Assembly: GCA_016710015.1 (NCBI GenBank)
Contig: JADJLR010000001.1
Coordinates: forward strand, 496,001-560,000
Source of the DNA: Flavobacteriales bacterium
GTDB taxonomy: Bacteria > Bacteroidota > Bacteroidia > Flavobacteriales_F > PHOS-HE28
DNA length: 64,000 nt
Direction: 5' to 3'
Each line of letters opens with the position of its first letter. The stretch's first letter is position 1. The translations under genes and the position numbers were made by a program. Under the pieces are notes generated by a model that saw only the letters and a program-made list of their open reading frames with translations, searched no databases and was not told the DNA's origin. Of the stretch, positions 35,674 through 46,352 are shown piece after piece.

Positions 35674-36930
35674 GAACCAATGCATTGAACCGCAGAGGCG
35701 CAGAGGCGCAGAGGAATTCCAAGTGGATCCAACCCGAGGTTATGTGTCTTTGCGTCTTTGCGGTTTCTCCCCCAAACCCCTCCCGGCGATGTTCGACTTT
35801 GATACCTTCTCGAAAAACGGCAGCTATACGTCCCATTGAAGCACTTCGCGACGAATGAGAACCAATGCATTGAACCGCAGAGGCGCAGAGGCGCAAAGAA
35901 ATTCCAAGTGGATCCAACCCGAGGTTATGTGTCTTTGCGTCTTTGCGGTTTCTCCCCCAAACCCCTCCCGGCGATGTTCGACTTTGATACCATCTCGAAA
36001 AGCGGCAGCTACACGTCCCATTGAAGCACTTCGCGACGAATGAGAACCAATGCATTGAACCGCAGAGGCGCAGAGGAATTCCAAGTGGATCCAACCCGAG
36101 GTTATGTGTCTTTGCGTCTTTGCGGTTTCTCCCCCAAACCCCTCCCGGCGATGTTCGACTTTGATACCATCTCGAAAAGCGGCATCTATACGTCCCATTG
36201 AAGCACTTCGCGACGAATGAGAACCAATGCATTGAACCGCAGAGGCGCAGAGGCGCAGAGGAATTCCAAGTGGATCCAACCCGAGGTTATGTGTCTTTGC
36301 GTCTTTGCGTCTTTGCGGTTTCTCCCCCAAACCCCTCCCGGCGATGTTCGACTTTGATACCATCTCGAAAAGCGGCATCTATACGTCCCATTGAAGCACT
36401 TCGCGACGAATGAGAACCAATGCATTGAACCGCAGAGGCGCAGAGGCGCAGAGGAATTCCAAGTGGATCCAACCCGAGGTTATGTGTCTTTGCGTCTTTG
36501 CGTCTTTGCGGTTTCTCCCCCAAACCCCTCCCGGCGATGTTCGACTTTGATACCATCTCGAAAAGCGGCATCTATACGTCCCATTGAACCACTTCGCGAC
36601 GAATGAGAACCAATGCATTGAACCGCAGAGGCGCAGAGGCGCAAAGAAATTCCAAGTGGATCCAACCCGGGGCTATGGGGCTATGTGTCTTTGTGTCTTT
36701 GCGGTTTCTCCCCCAAACCCCTCCCGGCGATGTTCGACTTTGATACCATCTCGAAAAGCGGCAGCTACACGTCCCATTGAACCACTTCGCGACGAATGAG
36801 AACCAATGCATTGAACCGCAGAGGCGCAGAGGCGCAGAGGAATTCCAAGTGGATCCAACCCGGGGCTATGTGTCTTTGCGTCTTTGCGTCTTTGCGGTTT
36901 CTCCCCCAAACCCCTCCCGGCGATGTTCGA
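35614..36930 (+). repeat. tandem array, seven 177-193-bp units made from two gene ends and a palindromic repeat
   Basis: Each unit holds the last codons of the upstream permease (…RPIEALRDE stop), a block AACCGCAGAGGCGCAGAGG…GTCTTTGCGTCTTTGCGG (imperfect inverted repeat, itself made of 8-bp words GCGCAGAG and GTCTTTGC), and the first codons of the downstream permease (ATGTTCGAC), joined at TTTGATACC back to the end of the upstream gene. The permease stop recurs at 35673, 35858, 36043, 36220, 36413, 36606 and 36799: spacings 185, 185, 177, 193, 193, 193. Differences are multiples of 8 bp, the inner word. No gene is coded; open frames on both strands are by-products. Confidence 0.93.
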
Positions 36931-38170
36931 CGCTGACCGCTGGGGCGAGATCTGGAATACGCTGAGCCGCAACAAGCTCCGCAGCTTCCTGACCATGTTC
37001 GGTGTGGGCTGGGGCATCTTCATGCTCGTGGTGATGCTCGGCATGGGCAACGGCCTGAGCAATGCCGTTCTGGGCGGGTTCGAAGGCTTCGCCACCAACA
37101 GCTGCTTCATCTGGACCATGCCCACCACGAAGCCCTACGCGGGATTCCAACGTGGACGACGGTTCAATTTCGACAATGCCGACATCGGGCTTATCCGGAA
37201 CAACGTGGCCGGTGTTGAACTCGTTTCTCCGCAGCTTCAATTGGGAGGCTGGCAAGGCGGGAACAACGTGGAGTACAACGGCAAGACCGGTGCCTTCTCC
37301 GTGTATGGAGCCGAACCGGAGGTGATCCGTGTCGAGTCCTTGAAGATCACCTCGGGACGCTTCTTGAACAAGGAAGACCTGAACAGCGAACGGAAGGTGT
37401 GTCTGATCGGAAAGGATGTGGTGGACCGGCTCTTCAAGTTCGAGGAACCGCTCGGTAAATTCATCAAGATCAACGGTGTGTTCTTCCAGGTGATCGGTAC
37501 AGGGAAGAAGAGCAGCAGCGGCGAAATGGGAGACAATCCGGATGCCAAGATCTACATCCCCTTCACCACTTTCCAGAAGGCCTTCAACAGCATGAACGTG
37601 GTCCATTGGTTCTCCATCATTGCCAAGCCAGGGGTCGATGTCGCCGTGGTGGAGAAGGACATCAAGACCCTGATGGCGCGAAAGCACCGCGTGGACCCGA
37701 CCGATGAAAATGCCTTCGGTAGTTGGAACATGCAGCAGATGTACGGCATGATGAACGGCCTGTTCATGGGCATCAGTGGCCTTAGTTGGTTCGTTGGCAT
37801 CTGTACTTTGTTAGCAGGTGTGATCGGGATCGGCAATATCATGCTCGTGATCATCAAGGAGCGAACGAAGGAGATCGGAATACGCAGGAGCATCGGTGCA
37901 TCACCGCGTAGCATCACCACACAGATCGTGATGGAGGCACTTACACTCACCGTTATTGCCGGCTACTTCGGACTATTGATCGGTGTTGGGGTCCTTGAGG
38001 CCACGCGCGCGTTAGGGGCTGAAGGGGACTTCTTCAAGAACCCCGGAGTGGACCTGAACGTTGCCCTTGTCGCCTTCGCGGTATTGATCGTAAGCGGTTT
38101 GTTGGCCGGCCTGATCCCAGCACGCAGGGCACTTGCGATACGTGCAGTTGATGCCTTACGAGCAGAATAG
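36923..38170 (+). CDS. ABC transporter permease, MacB/FtsX type
   Basis: A 415-residue paralogue of the permease upstream: TM1 LRSFLTMFGVGWGIFMLVVM, a periplasmic core domain, and the C-terminal FtsX helices with ERTKEIGIRRSIGASPRSIT. Two different FtsX-type permeases with one ATPase imply a heterodimeric exporter. I start at the final ATGTTCGAC of the repeat array (36923), matching the MFDREQWGEV start of the paralogue (here MFDADRWGEI). The frame is open 39 nt further upstream within the repeat. Followed after 36 nt by the adaptor gene. Confidence 0.92.
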   Translation: MFDADRWGEIWNTLSRNKLRSFLTMFGVGWGIFMLVVMLGMGNGLSNAVLGGFEGFATNSCFIWTMPTTKPYAGFQRGRRFNFDNADIGLIRNNVAGVELVSPQLQLGGWQGGNNVEYNGKTGAFSVYGAEPEVIRVESLKITSGRFLNKEDLNSERKVCLIGKDVVDRLFKFEEPLGKFIKINGVFFQVIGTGKKSSSGEMGDNPDAKIYIPFTTFQKAFNSMNVVHWFSIIAKPGVDVAVVEKDIKTLMARKHRVDPTDENAFGSWNMQQMYGMMNGLFMGISGLSWFVGICTLLAGVIGIGNIMLVIIKERTKEIGIRRSIGASPRSITTQIVMEALTLTVIAGYFGLLIGVGVLEATRALGAEGDFFKNPGVDLNVALVAFAVLIVSGLLAGLIPARRALAIRAVDALRAE

Positions 38171-38206
38171 AACGGGCGTTCCCACACGCCTCAACGAAAT
38201 CGAAAA

Positions 38207-39322
38207 ATGAAAAAGATCCTCAAGTACGTCCTCCTCTTCGGTCTGGTGGCCCTCTTCATCTGGACCATGTACTTCCTGTATGAGAAGAGCGCGAGCAAGC
38301 CGGACGAGTTCAACACGGAACTCCCCAAGAAGAACAACGTGGTGAAGAAGACCGTGGCCAACGGGAGCATCGTGCCGCGCAAGGAGATCCTGATCAAGCC
38401 CGTGGTAAGCGGGATCATCCGCGAACTGTACGTGGAGGCCGGGCAGCAAGTGAAGAAGGGTGATGCCTTGGCCAAGATCCAGATCATACCGGACATGATG
38501 TCCCTGAGCAGCGCTGAGAACCGAGTGCGCGCATCCGAGATCACCGTGGCCAACGCGCAGATGAACTACGATCGCAACAAGCCCTTGTTGGACAAGGGCG
38601 TGATCGCCCCTGCGGAGATGCAGACCTACGAGATCGGGCTGCGAAACGCGAAGCAGGAGCGCGAGGCCGCACAGGAGGCCTTGCAGGTGGTACGCGATGG
38701 GGTCAGCCGGAACAGCACGGGAAACACGGTCGTTCGTAGCACGATCGATGGCATGGTGCTCGATGTCCCGGTGAAGGAAGGGAACAGCGTGATCGAACGG
38801 AACAACTTCAACGAAGGCACCACCATTGCCGCGATCGCCGATATGACCGACCTCATCTTCCAAGGAAAAGTGGACGAAAGTGAAGTGGGCAAAGTGAAGT
38901 TGGGGATGCCCGTGGTGCTCACCGTGGGGGCCATCGACAACGCCAAGTGGGATGCCGAACTGGAGTACATCGCGCCCAAAGGCGTGGAGGAGAACGGGGC
39001 CATCCAATTCGAGATCCGTGCCGCAGTGGTCGTGAAGGAAGGGCAGCACCTACGTAGTGGGTACAGCGGAAATGCGGACATCGTGCTGGAGCGTCGGGAT
39101 AGCGTGCTCACCGTGCCGGAGAGCATCGTAAGCTTCAATGCCAAGGGCGATTCGGCATTCGTACATGTGAAGAACGGCGAGGGCTGGAAGAAGACCTGGA
39201 TCAAGACCGGCCTCAGCGACGGCATGAACCTGGAGATCCTGGAAGGCGTCACTGCCGAAACCGAATTACGTGGGGCGAAGAAGGTGGAAAAGGAACACGA
39301 GATCTCGGTCTCTTCGGAGTAG
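38207..39322 (+). CDS. periplasmic adaptor of ABC exporter, MacA/HlyD type
   Basis: A 371-residue membrane-fusion protein: N-terminal anchor KKILKYVLLFGLVALFIWTM, lipoyl half (VPRKEILIKPVVSGIIRELY), coiled coil (about 100-165), second lipoyl half (VRSTIDGMVLDVPVKEGNSV), beta-barrel region (LIFQGKVDESEVGKVKLGMP) and membrane-proximal domain. It completes the ATPase-permease-permease-adaptor operon; the outer-membrane channel is not encoded here. Confidence 0.92.
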   Translation: MKKILKYVLLFGLVALFIWTMYFLYEKSASKPDEFNTELPKKNNVVKKTVANGSIVPRKEILIKPVVSGIIRELYVEAGQQVKKGDALAKIQIIPDMMSLSSAENRVRASEITVANAQMNYDRNKPLLDKGVIAPAEMQTYEIGLRNAKQEREAAQEALQVVRDGVSRNSTGNTVVRSTIDGMVLDVPVKEGNSVIERNNFNEGTTIAAIADMTDLIFQGKVDESEVGKVKLGMPVVLTVGAIDNAKWDAELEYIAPKGVEENGAIQFEIRAAVVVKEGQHLRSGYSGNADIVLERRDSVLTVPESIVSFNAKGDSAFVHVKNGEGWKKTWIKTGLSDGMNLEILEGVTAETELRGAKKVEKEHEISVSSE

Positions 39323-39359
39323 ATCAGCACCTATCCAGCGGAAGCAACTCGCCGTCTGA

Positions 39360-39367
39360 TACATTCG
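39360..39367 (+). promoter_or_regulatory. -7-like box TACATTCG
   Basis: One change from TAnnTTTG, 4 nt before the ATG at 39372; implies an almost leaderless mRNA for the serine hydrolase. Confidence 0.4.
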
Positions 39368-39371
39368 CTGC

Positions 39372-40882
39372 ATGAACACGAGACTCCTTCCGTTGCTGGC
39401 CACTTTGGTGATCAGCGGATCCGCCTTCGCACAGAAAGCACCGGACCTCAAGAAGCTCGACGCATACATCGCCGATGCTATGGTGAAGTTCGATCAGCCC
39501 GGACTGGCCGTGGGTATCGTGAAGGACGGTACGCTGGTGTACGGCAAGGGCTTCGGCAAATTGGATCTCGCGAAGGCCGACCCCGTTACGCCGAACAGCA
39601 TCTTCTTCATTGCCAGCATGAGCAAGGCCTTCACGGCATGTGCGATCGGCTTGTTGGTGGACGATGGCAAACTCGAATGGAACGACCCCGTTCGCAAACA
39701 CATGCTCTGGTTCAACACGCCGGATCCTTATGTCACGGAACACATGATGGTGAAGGACCTCCTGTGTCACCGCAGCGGTTGGATCACCTTCGATGGCGAC
39801 CTGTTGTGGTATGGCACCGACCTGGACCAACGCGAGATCCTGGAGCGCCACGCGCACGAACCGATGGGCCTTCCGTTCCGCGACGAATTCGGGTACAGCA
39901 ACCTGATGTTCATCGCGGCCGCGCAGTTGATCGAAGCAGTGAGCGGGAAAACGTGGGACGCTTTCGTGACCGAGCGCATCCTCACACCGCTCGGCATGTC
40001 GCGCACCACGGTGGATACGAAGGCACTCGCGAGCATGCCGGATATCGCCTTGCCCCACGTGCGCAGCGGCCAAGTGGCCAACGCACCGCAAGTGAGCATG
40101 CCCTACCAGACGTTGGAAGGCGCGGACGGTGCGTGTGGCATCAACAGCCTGTATCAATGATCTTTGCGAAGTGGGATGCCATGTGGGCCAATGAAGGGAA
40201 GGTGGACGGCAAGGCCTTCATCAGCGATGCCACCTACGGCGAGATCACCGCGATCCATTTGGCCATGGGCGGAAGGCGAGACGGGGCGGCCCTTGGTTGG
40301 TTCGTGGAAGAGAACAACGGCAACACCGTGATCACGCACAGCGGAGGCATGCCGGGCTTCATCCTCGATCATGCAGTGGTACCGGAAAAGGACTTGGCGG
40401 TGATCTGTTTGGGCAACGGCGAGAGCTACAGCGTGTTCGCCATAACGAACAAGATCCTGGATCTCTACCTCGGTGACGGAAAAGCCGATCCGGTGGCGGA
40501 CATCCTCCCTCGTTTGGCAAAGCGTGATGCACACGAAATACAGCGCAGGCAGGACCGTGTGGATGCACGCGCGAAGGACACGGCACCCACTGTGGACTTG
40601 GCCGTTATTGCGGGTACCTATGCGGACAAGATCTACGGAGAAGCCACCATCACGGAAATGTTCGGCCGACCCATCCTTACCCTCGCACCTGCGAAGGACC
40701 TGCTCTCCGGCGATCTGGAGCATTGGCATTTCGACACGTGGAAATGGAATCACGCGGATCCCTTCCTCGAACCCGGATACATCACCTTCCAATTCGATAC
40801 CGACCACAAGGTCACCGGATTCAAGATCGATCTGCACAGCCCGGACTTCCACTTCTACAAGCTGGATTTCAAGAAGCGCTGA
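39372..40882 (+). CDS. secreted serine hydrolase, class C beta-lactamase fold, interrupted by frameshift
   Basis: About 500 residues when joined. Signal peptide NTRLLPLLATLVISGSAFAQ; catalytic SxxK is S82-M-S-K85 (FFIASMSKAFTAC); YxN is Y175-S-N177; the third motif is HSGGMPGF. The C-terminal 110 residues are a DUF3471-type beta domain (TVDLAVIAGTYADKIYGEAT). Members act as esterases, D-aminopeptidases or penicillin-binding-like enzymes. The frame breaks at 40147-40165: AGCCTGTATCAATGATCTTTGCG reads correctly as SCINDLAKW if one C and one T are removed. Two extra bases in short runs within 17 nt look like sequencing errors. The end of the first frame (40160) and the second frame (to 40882) both belong to one protein. 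Confidence 0.85.
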
Positions 40883-40962
40883 CCTACTTTGGGTAGTTGC
40901 TTCGGCCAAGCCACGGAACAGCACTGTATCCACTCCGGCACTACATGCGCATCTTTGACCTT

Positions 40963-42326
40963 ATGTCGGAGCGTACTTCGAGCCTGCTCTTCTTCTTGGT
41001 CACCCTTTTCCTGAGCAGCTGGTACGTGGACGCGTCGCAGAACGACAACATCACCAGCCGGGCTGCTACGGTAGCCGCACTCGTGGAGCAAGGCACCTTC
41101 CGGATCGACACATTCAACACATTGACCGGAGACAAAGCGCTGTTCGAAGGCCACTACTATTCGGAGAAAGCGCCATTGCCTGCCCTTCTGGTCGCTCCGT
41201 TCCATGCGCTCGCGTTGCTGTTGCACTTCACGCACCCCAGTACAGCGACCGCCTTGGACCCCGGTCTGCTTCGTCTGGGTGGCATCGTTGCAGGGAGCGT
41301 TCCCTTCGCCGTGATCCTGCTTCTGGTTTGGCAGCGGGTTCGGCGATCCGCGTGGCGCATTGCACCATCCACCGTGGTGCTGCTCACCTTCTTCGGCTCC
41401 TTCCTCTTCATCTATGCGGGCAGCTTCTTCGGGCATTTGATCGGCGCGATGTTCGTGCTGCTTGCTCTGCGTGCGAAAACACTGGAACATTACGTTTGGA
41501 CCGGCGTGTGGGGAGGTTGCGCAGTGCTCTGCGAATTCTCTCTTGTGATCTTCCCACTTTGCTGGATCATCGATCTCGGTTGGAAATCCTATCGGCACGG
41601 CTCTGCGCGTCCACTTCTGAAAATGATCGCAGGTGGTTCGCCGTTTTTGGTCTTCTTGCTGGTGTACAATACCGCGCTCTTCGGATCGCCCTTCGCCATG
41701 GGCTACGCTCATGTGGTGGGATACACGAGCGCCGGTGGAGGGCTGCTCGGTGCCTTCGACCCGGGATCCTTGTTCGGACTGACCATCAGCATGTACCGAG
41801 GACTTTTCCCGCATATGCCGATCCTGATCCTCGGCCTGATCGCGGCGTGGAAAGGGCGCAGGTCCATTCTGGATAACGGACCCATGAACGCGCTGGTTCC
41901 CAGCATCCTGCTCTTCGTCTTTGTGGCGTTGTTGGGCATGTGGTGGGGTGGCTGGGCATTCGGTCCACGGCATTTGACCACGGTGGGTATGGTACTCGCC
42001 TATGGCACGCTCCCTACCTGGCCGAACGGACATGGTCACGCTGGGCGGTCCCATTGGTGGGGCTGTTCGGGATCGTCTATGCCTTTGGTGCGCAATTCAC
42101 GTTGTGGCACGGTATGCCAACAGGCGTTCAGAACCCGTTGTTGGAGTTGGTGCTCCCGGCGGTGCGCAACGGCCAATGGACCACCATGCAATGGCCTACA
42201 CTGCTCGGTGTAGACCCCGGGGTGGCGAACCTGCTCTTCGTGTTGGTCTTTGCACTTGTAGTGGTTCTTGGTGCCTGGATGGAGCGCACGAGGCCGGTGC
42301 AGGATTCATCCCTTCCATTGCGCTGA
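40963..42326 (+). CDS. polytopic membrane protein, GT-C glycosyltransferase-like, with frameshift
   Basis: About 455 residues with 10 or more membrane helices. The first loop has the pattern NDNITSRAATVAALVEQGTF then GHYYSEKAPLPALLVAPFHA, conserved in a family of bacterial GT-C/ArnT-like proteins where an acidic loop residue is expected to be catalytic. Likely transfers sugar from a polyprenyl carrier, but this is inference. The frame breaks near 42006 (GGCACGCTCCCTAC): adding one G gives YGTAPYLAERTWSRW and joins the two frames; the protein then ends at 42326. ATG 40945 is an alternative start six codons upstream. Confidence 0.7.
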
Positions 42327-42526
42327 TCGCGACCGACAAGATGAAGGTCACATCCAATACGTCCAGCTTCCTATCCTCGGCGAATACCTCGCATTCGCGC
42401 ATGCGTCGAAGTGTGTGCTGCGCATGTCACCTTTCGGTAAATGCGGTCGATCGGATGCCTCGATCTTTCTCCTGAACTTTGGCGCTTTCCAGGACCGTTT
42501 CACGCAAGTCCTTGGCCTCACCTGAT

Positions 42527-43228
42527 ATGCACCTCTTCCACCAAACGGACCTGAACGCGGACGTGATCGAGCTTTCCACCGAGGAGGCCCATCATGCCAC
42601 GGCCGTGCTTCGGTTGGCCGTAGGCACCACCATTGGGCTGATGGATGGACAAGGCCAACGGGCCGAAGCGGAATTGATCACCGTGGGCAAGCGCGGTTGC
42701 ACGGCGCAGGTGATCTCCCGTACCATACACCCTCCGGAACGGGCGCACCGCATCCACATCGCCGTGGCACCTACGAAGCAAATGGACCGCCTGGAATGGT
42801 TCGTGGAAAAGGCCGTGGAGGTGGGTGTGGACCGCATTACGCCCTTGATCACCGAACGCAGCGAACGCACCAAGCTGCGACTGGACCGCCTGCAGCGCGT
42901 GGCCATTGCCGCCATGAAACAAAGTCAGCGCACGTGGCTGCCCGTGATCGATGAAGCCGTGAAACTGGACCAGTTCCTGAACGAAGTGCTCCCCGCCCAA
43001 CGCTTCTTCGGCTGGTGCGAAGGCGAACACACTTCGCTGATGCAGGCCTATACTCCGACGCAAAATGCCTTGGTCCTGATCGGCCCTGAAGGCGACTTCA
43101 CAGCGGAGGAGGCCGATCGCCTACGAGCCTTGGGTTTCGCAGCCATTTCCTTGGGCCATGCACGACTCCGCACCGAGACCGCAGCGTTGACAGCTTGCAC
43201 GTGGATGAGCCTGGCGCAGCAGCGGTAA
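42527..43228 (+). CDS. rsmE: 16S rRNA (uracil(1498)-N(3))-methyltransferase
   Basis: A 233-residue SPOUT-class methyltransferase. N-terminal PUA-like domain (MHLFHQTDLNADVIELSTEE, HHATAVLRLAVG), then the SPOUT core with KAVEVGVDRITPLITERSE, ALVLIGPEGDFTAEEADRL and the knot motif SLGHARLRTETAALTACTWM. It methylates U1498 of 16S rRNA. I start at MHLF (42527). Length is normal. Its TAA stop overlaps a -7-like box for the next gene. Confidence 0.94.
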   Translation: MHLFHQTDLNADVIELSTEEAHHATAVLRLAVGTTIGLMDGQGQRAEAELITVGKRGCTAQVISRTIHPPERAHRIHIAVAPTKQMDRLEWFVEKAVEVGVDRITPLITERSERTKLRLDRLQRVAIAAMKQSQRTWLPVIDEAVKLDQFLNEVLPAQRFFGWCEGEHTSLMQAYTPTQNALVLIGPEGDFTAEEADRLRALGFAAISLGHARLRTETAALTACTWMSLAQQR

Positions 43229-43233
43229 CTTCG
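43226..43233 (+). promoter_or_regulatory. -7-like box TAACTTCG at the rsmE stop
   Basis: Begins with the rsmE stop codon and lies 4 nt before the ATG at 43238. Confidence 0.3.
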
Positions 43234-43237
43234 CCCC

Positions 43238-43906
43238 ATGATCCTCCGACTGGTCGTACTTCTCGCCATGAGCACATGGGCACATGCCCACATGGTCACC
43301 TGCGCCCAAGGCAGCTTCCAACTGGCCGTGCTCAAATACAACGGTGGTGGCGACTGGTACGGCAACCCCACCAGCGTCCCCAACCTGGTCAAGTTCTGCA
43401 ACGCGCAAATGGGCATGGGCATCAACCCTGAAGTGCCGGTGGTGGAAGTCGGAAGTCCCGACCTCTTCACCTACCCTTTCGTACACATGACCGGCCACGG
43501 CAACGTGGTGTTCTCGCAGCAGGAGGCTGAGAACCTGCGCACCTACCTCATGGGCGGCGGCTTGCACATCAGCGACAACTACGGCATGGATCCTTCATCC
43601 GACCGATGATGAAGCGTGTGTTCCCGAACTCGAGTTCTTGGAACTGCCCTTCGCCCACGGCATCTACCACCAGCAGTTCAACTTCAGCCAGGGTTGCCGA
43701 AGATCCACGAACACGACGATAAACCGGCACGCGGCTACGGCCTGTTCTGGGAAGGGCGCCTCGTGTGCTTCTACGATGTGGAGTGCGACCTCGGCGACGG
43801 CTGGGAGGACCCCGACGTACACGGCGACAGTGAAGCAACACGCACCAAGGCCCTGCAGATGGGCGCCAACATCGTGCGGTTCGCGTTCAGCGGAGCGGAG
43901 AATTGA
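43238..43906 (+). CDS. DUF4159 domain protein with three single-base deletions
   Basis: Joined across frames the protein is about 223 residues: signal peptide ILRLVVLLAMSTWAHAH, then FQLAVLKYNGGGDWYGNPTS, GGGLHISDNYGMDPFIRPMM, ELEFLELPFAHGIYHQQFNF and YGLFWEGRLVCFYDVECDLG, the DUF4159 pattern. DUF4159 proteins are secreted and often linked to MoxR/DUF58-type gene clusters. The frame is lost at about 43592 and 43626 (one C missing from a CCC run each) and 43698 (one G missing from a GGG run). Three deletions of the same kind in one short gene suggest sequencing error. Confidence 0.75.
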
Positions 43907-44014
43907 GCGGGGCCTCGTTCGCAACCTTGCTCCGGGCTGTCAATTGGGCCCTGAGCAGGAACGGGATCCCTTGGAAAGCGCTGATCTACTCAGAATGGAT
44001 CAACGACTATTCCG

Positions 44015-44566
44015 TTACGGAGCAGCATCGCTAGATCCTTCCACCTCTTGCTTCCGCAGGACCCTCCAGATCGGACGCAACAACAAGCGGGAGAACATAT
44101 AGCAGACCAGACCAAGTGAATAGATCAACGAAATGTGATAGGGCCAGAATTCCCTTTTGAAGATCACGTTACAAGCGTTTAGCGCGTTGATCACGATGAC
44201 CGCCAACGCAACAAGGAACAAGACGTAGATCGTCAGCTTATTGAACCGCTTATACGACTTGAGGTCCTTGAGCCGAATGGCAATATCAATACCGAAGTAT
44301 GTGTAGATAACACAGGTCATGCCACTGCTGATGGCCCACACAACCTGATCGCTGATACCGAAATTGGATAGCAACAAAGGCAAGGTCGAATAGAAGGCGC
44401 TCATGAGCCCGGTATTCACCACCAGTGCCAATCCGACAACATCCCCTCTCCTGATCTTTTCCCCTTCCTTGAACTGGAACGTGCCAATGATGCCCGCGAA
44501 ACCGGCAACGGCAACAGCGACCTGAGTGAACGTCAGTAGTTGATCTGCATTTTCCATGTTGGTCAT
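44015..44566 (-). CDS. conserved integral membrane protein of unknown function
   Basis: A 183-residue protein with about five membrane helices (for example FTQVAVAVAGFAGIIGTFQF at the start, then FYSTLPLLLSNFGISDQVVW and LTIYVLFLVALAVIVINALN). The FAGIIGTFQF start is shared by a group of uncharacterised membrane proteins. No catalytic motif is visible. Isolated between unrelated genes. Confidence 0.7.
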   Translation of the reverse strand: MTNMENADQLLTFTQVAVAVAGFAGIIGTFQFKEGEKIRRGDVVGLALVVNTGLMSAFYSTLPLLLSNFGISDQVVWAISSGMTCVIYTYFGIDIAIRLKDLKSYKRFNKLTIYVLFLVALAVIVINALNACNVIFKREFWPYHISLIYSLGLVCYMFSRLLLRPIWRVLRKQEVEGSSDAAP

Positions 44567-44762
44567 GATCTATGTGTTCCCACAGTGGGCACTCTACAGG
44601 TCCAATTGGATCCGGACCACAACAGGATCCGTCCTGCGCTCTTGGCGGGTATCCCGTAACACGTACAAGGTATCCGTATTCCGGCACAAGCCCGGAACGA
44701 CGCAATGGAGCGGAATGACAAAGTAGAGATCCACTACTTTGTAGTCTCCTAAACCTCCCGTT

Positions 44763-46295
44763 ATGCGTACATCCCTACTCCTCTCCGTCGCGTTGTTCCC
44801 ACTTGCCAGCCTTTGCCAGGACGGCGTGCTTGACCCGAGCTTTTCCGGTGATGGCATTGCCACGCACGGCTTCGGACTGGCCAACGACGTGGCACGCAAG
44901 GTGATCCAACAACCTGATGGGCGCATCCTTGTCGGTGGCAACACCTTCGTGCTGGGTGCATCGGCCTTCGGTGTGGCGCGCTTGCTGGAGAACGGTGAGT
45001 TGGATGTGAGCTTCGCTGAGGATGGCTATACGGTGCACCAAGTGAGTTCCATGGGCGATGCCGCGTTCGATATGGCCTTGCAGCCCGACGGCAAGGTCCT
45101 TCTTGCCGGGGTCAGCAGCGAGGTCGGCAGCAATGGCATCGGTCTTATGCGCTTCGAGGCGGATGGTGAATTGGACATGGGATTCGGAACCGAAGGCGTC
45201 TCCATCGCGAACATCCCGGGCCAGAGTGTGGAGATCTACGGCGTGGCCCTGCAGGCCGATGGCAAGATCGTGGTGTGCGGCATGGCCTTCAGTGTTGGGG
45301 GCCAATTGCTCGTAGCGCGATTCGATGACACCGGGGCGCTCGACCTCAGCTTCAACAGCACCGGCTATACCCTCGTGCCCATCGGGGAATATGCGGTGGC
45401 CTATGATGTGGCCATTCGTCCGGACGGCCGGATCATCGCCGCGGGCCATACCGAGACCAACGGCAACGCCAGCTTGGCCTTGGCCCAGTTGGATACGGAC
45501 GGCGCCTTGGATGCGTCCTTTGGTACCGACGGTATCGTCACCACCGAACTGGGGTACAGCTGGGAACGCATCAACGGCTTCACCTTGGACCCCGACGGTG
45601 CCCTTATCGGAGTCGGTACCGTGGGCATGGCCTTCGACTTCGACACCTTCGATGCGATTGCCGTACGCTACCTCCTGAACGGGACCTTGGATACCTCGTT
45701 CGGCACCAACGGTCTGGTGATCATGGACCACAGCGACGCAGAGAACGGCGCATACGATGCCGCCCTACAAGGTGATGGTAAGATCCTGATCTGCGGGGGT
45801 GCCGATGTGGTGGGCCAATATCAATTCGCATTGACCCGCCTGCTGACCACCGGCATGATGGACAACACCTTTGGCACGGGGGGTACCGTACTTACCGCAG
45901 TCGGGACAGAAGGCAGCGAGGCCTATTCCATCACCATGCAAAGCGATGGCAGGATCCTAGTATCGGGAACCTCCGGTGATCTGTTCGGTGCCGACTTCGC
46001 CGTGGCGCGCTATACCAGCGGCTTGGCCGATGGTATTCTGGAAGCAGCGGCCCCGCTGGACATCGTGGTGTTCCCCAACCCTGCTACCGAACGCATCAGC
46101 GTGCAGCACACCAGCACTACAGGCACCGTGGCGCTGGAGGTGATCGATACCGAAGGACGCGTGGTGTTGCAGCACAGCATTAACGCCACGCAGCGCATCG
46201 AACTGGATGTTCGTGCCTTGGCTGATGGCCGCTATGTGCTGCACCTTATCGACGGGAAAGCGCGGTATGCGGGTTCGTTCGTGAAGGTGCAGTAG
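44763..46295 (+). CDS. delta-60 repeat protein with T9SS sorting domain
   Basis: A 510-residue secreted protein. Signal peptide RTSLLLSVALFPLASLCQ, then seven delta-60-type repeats of about 55-60 residues, each with the pattern DxSFGxDG…ALQPDGKILVxG (for example LDPSFSGDGIATHGFGLAND; ADGELDMGFGTEGVSI; LDTSFGTNGLVIMDHS), forming a probable beta-propeller. The end (FPNPATERISVQHTSTTGTV to SFVKVQ) is a T9SS type A sorting domain, so it is exported and anchored to the outer surface. The function of such proteins is unknown. Frame is intact. Confidence 0.9.
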   Translation: MRTSLLLSVALFPLASLCQDGVLDPSFSGDGIATHGFGLANDVARKVIQQPDGRILVGGNTFVLGASAFGVARLLENGELDVSFAEDGYTVHQVSSMGDAAFDMALQPDGKVLLAGVSSEVGSNGIGLMRFEADGELDMGFGTEGVSIANIPGQSVEIYGVALQADGKIVVCGMAFSVGGQLLVARFDDTGALDLSFNSTGYTLVPIGEYAVAYDVAIRPDGRIIAAGHTETNGNASLALAQLDTDGALDASFGTDGIVTTELGYSWERINGFTLDPDGALIGVGTVGMAFDFDTFDAIAVRYLLNGTLDTSFGTNGLVIMDHSDAENGAYDAALQGDGKILICGGADVVGQYQFALTRLLTTGMMDNTFGTGGTVLTAVGTEGSEAYSITMQSDGRILVSGTSGDLFGADFAVARYTSGLADGILEAAAPLDIVVFPNPATERISVQHTSTTGTVALEVIDTEGRVVLQHSINATQRIELDVRALADGRYVLHLIDGKARYAGSFVKVQ

Positions 46296-46352
46296 GGCAT
46301 TTCTCGACTTGGTCTCGCAAGGGGAGCCTTGGCCTTGGAACTCCCCCGCAAC

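Noticed and set aside
35614..36930. CRISPR-like array
   Set aside because: Units are 177-193 bp and nearly identical throughout, with no short repeats alternating with unique spacers, and no cas genes.
35648..37128. Long minus-strand open frames (up to 194 residues) across the tandem array
   Set aside because: They arise because unit length keeps the frame open over repeated units; the peptide is the same nonsense motif repeated, with no family.
42329..42526. Small gene in the spacer before rsmE
   Set aside because: Short open pieces exist on both strands, but none has a start context, plausible composition or recognisable motif.
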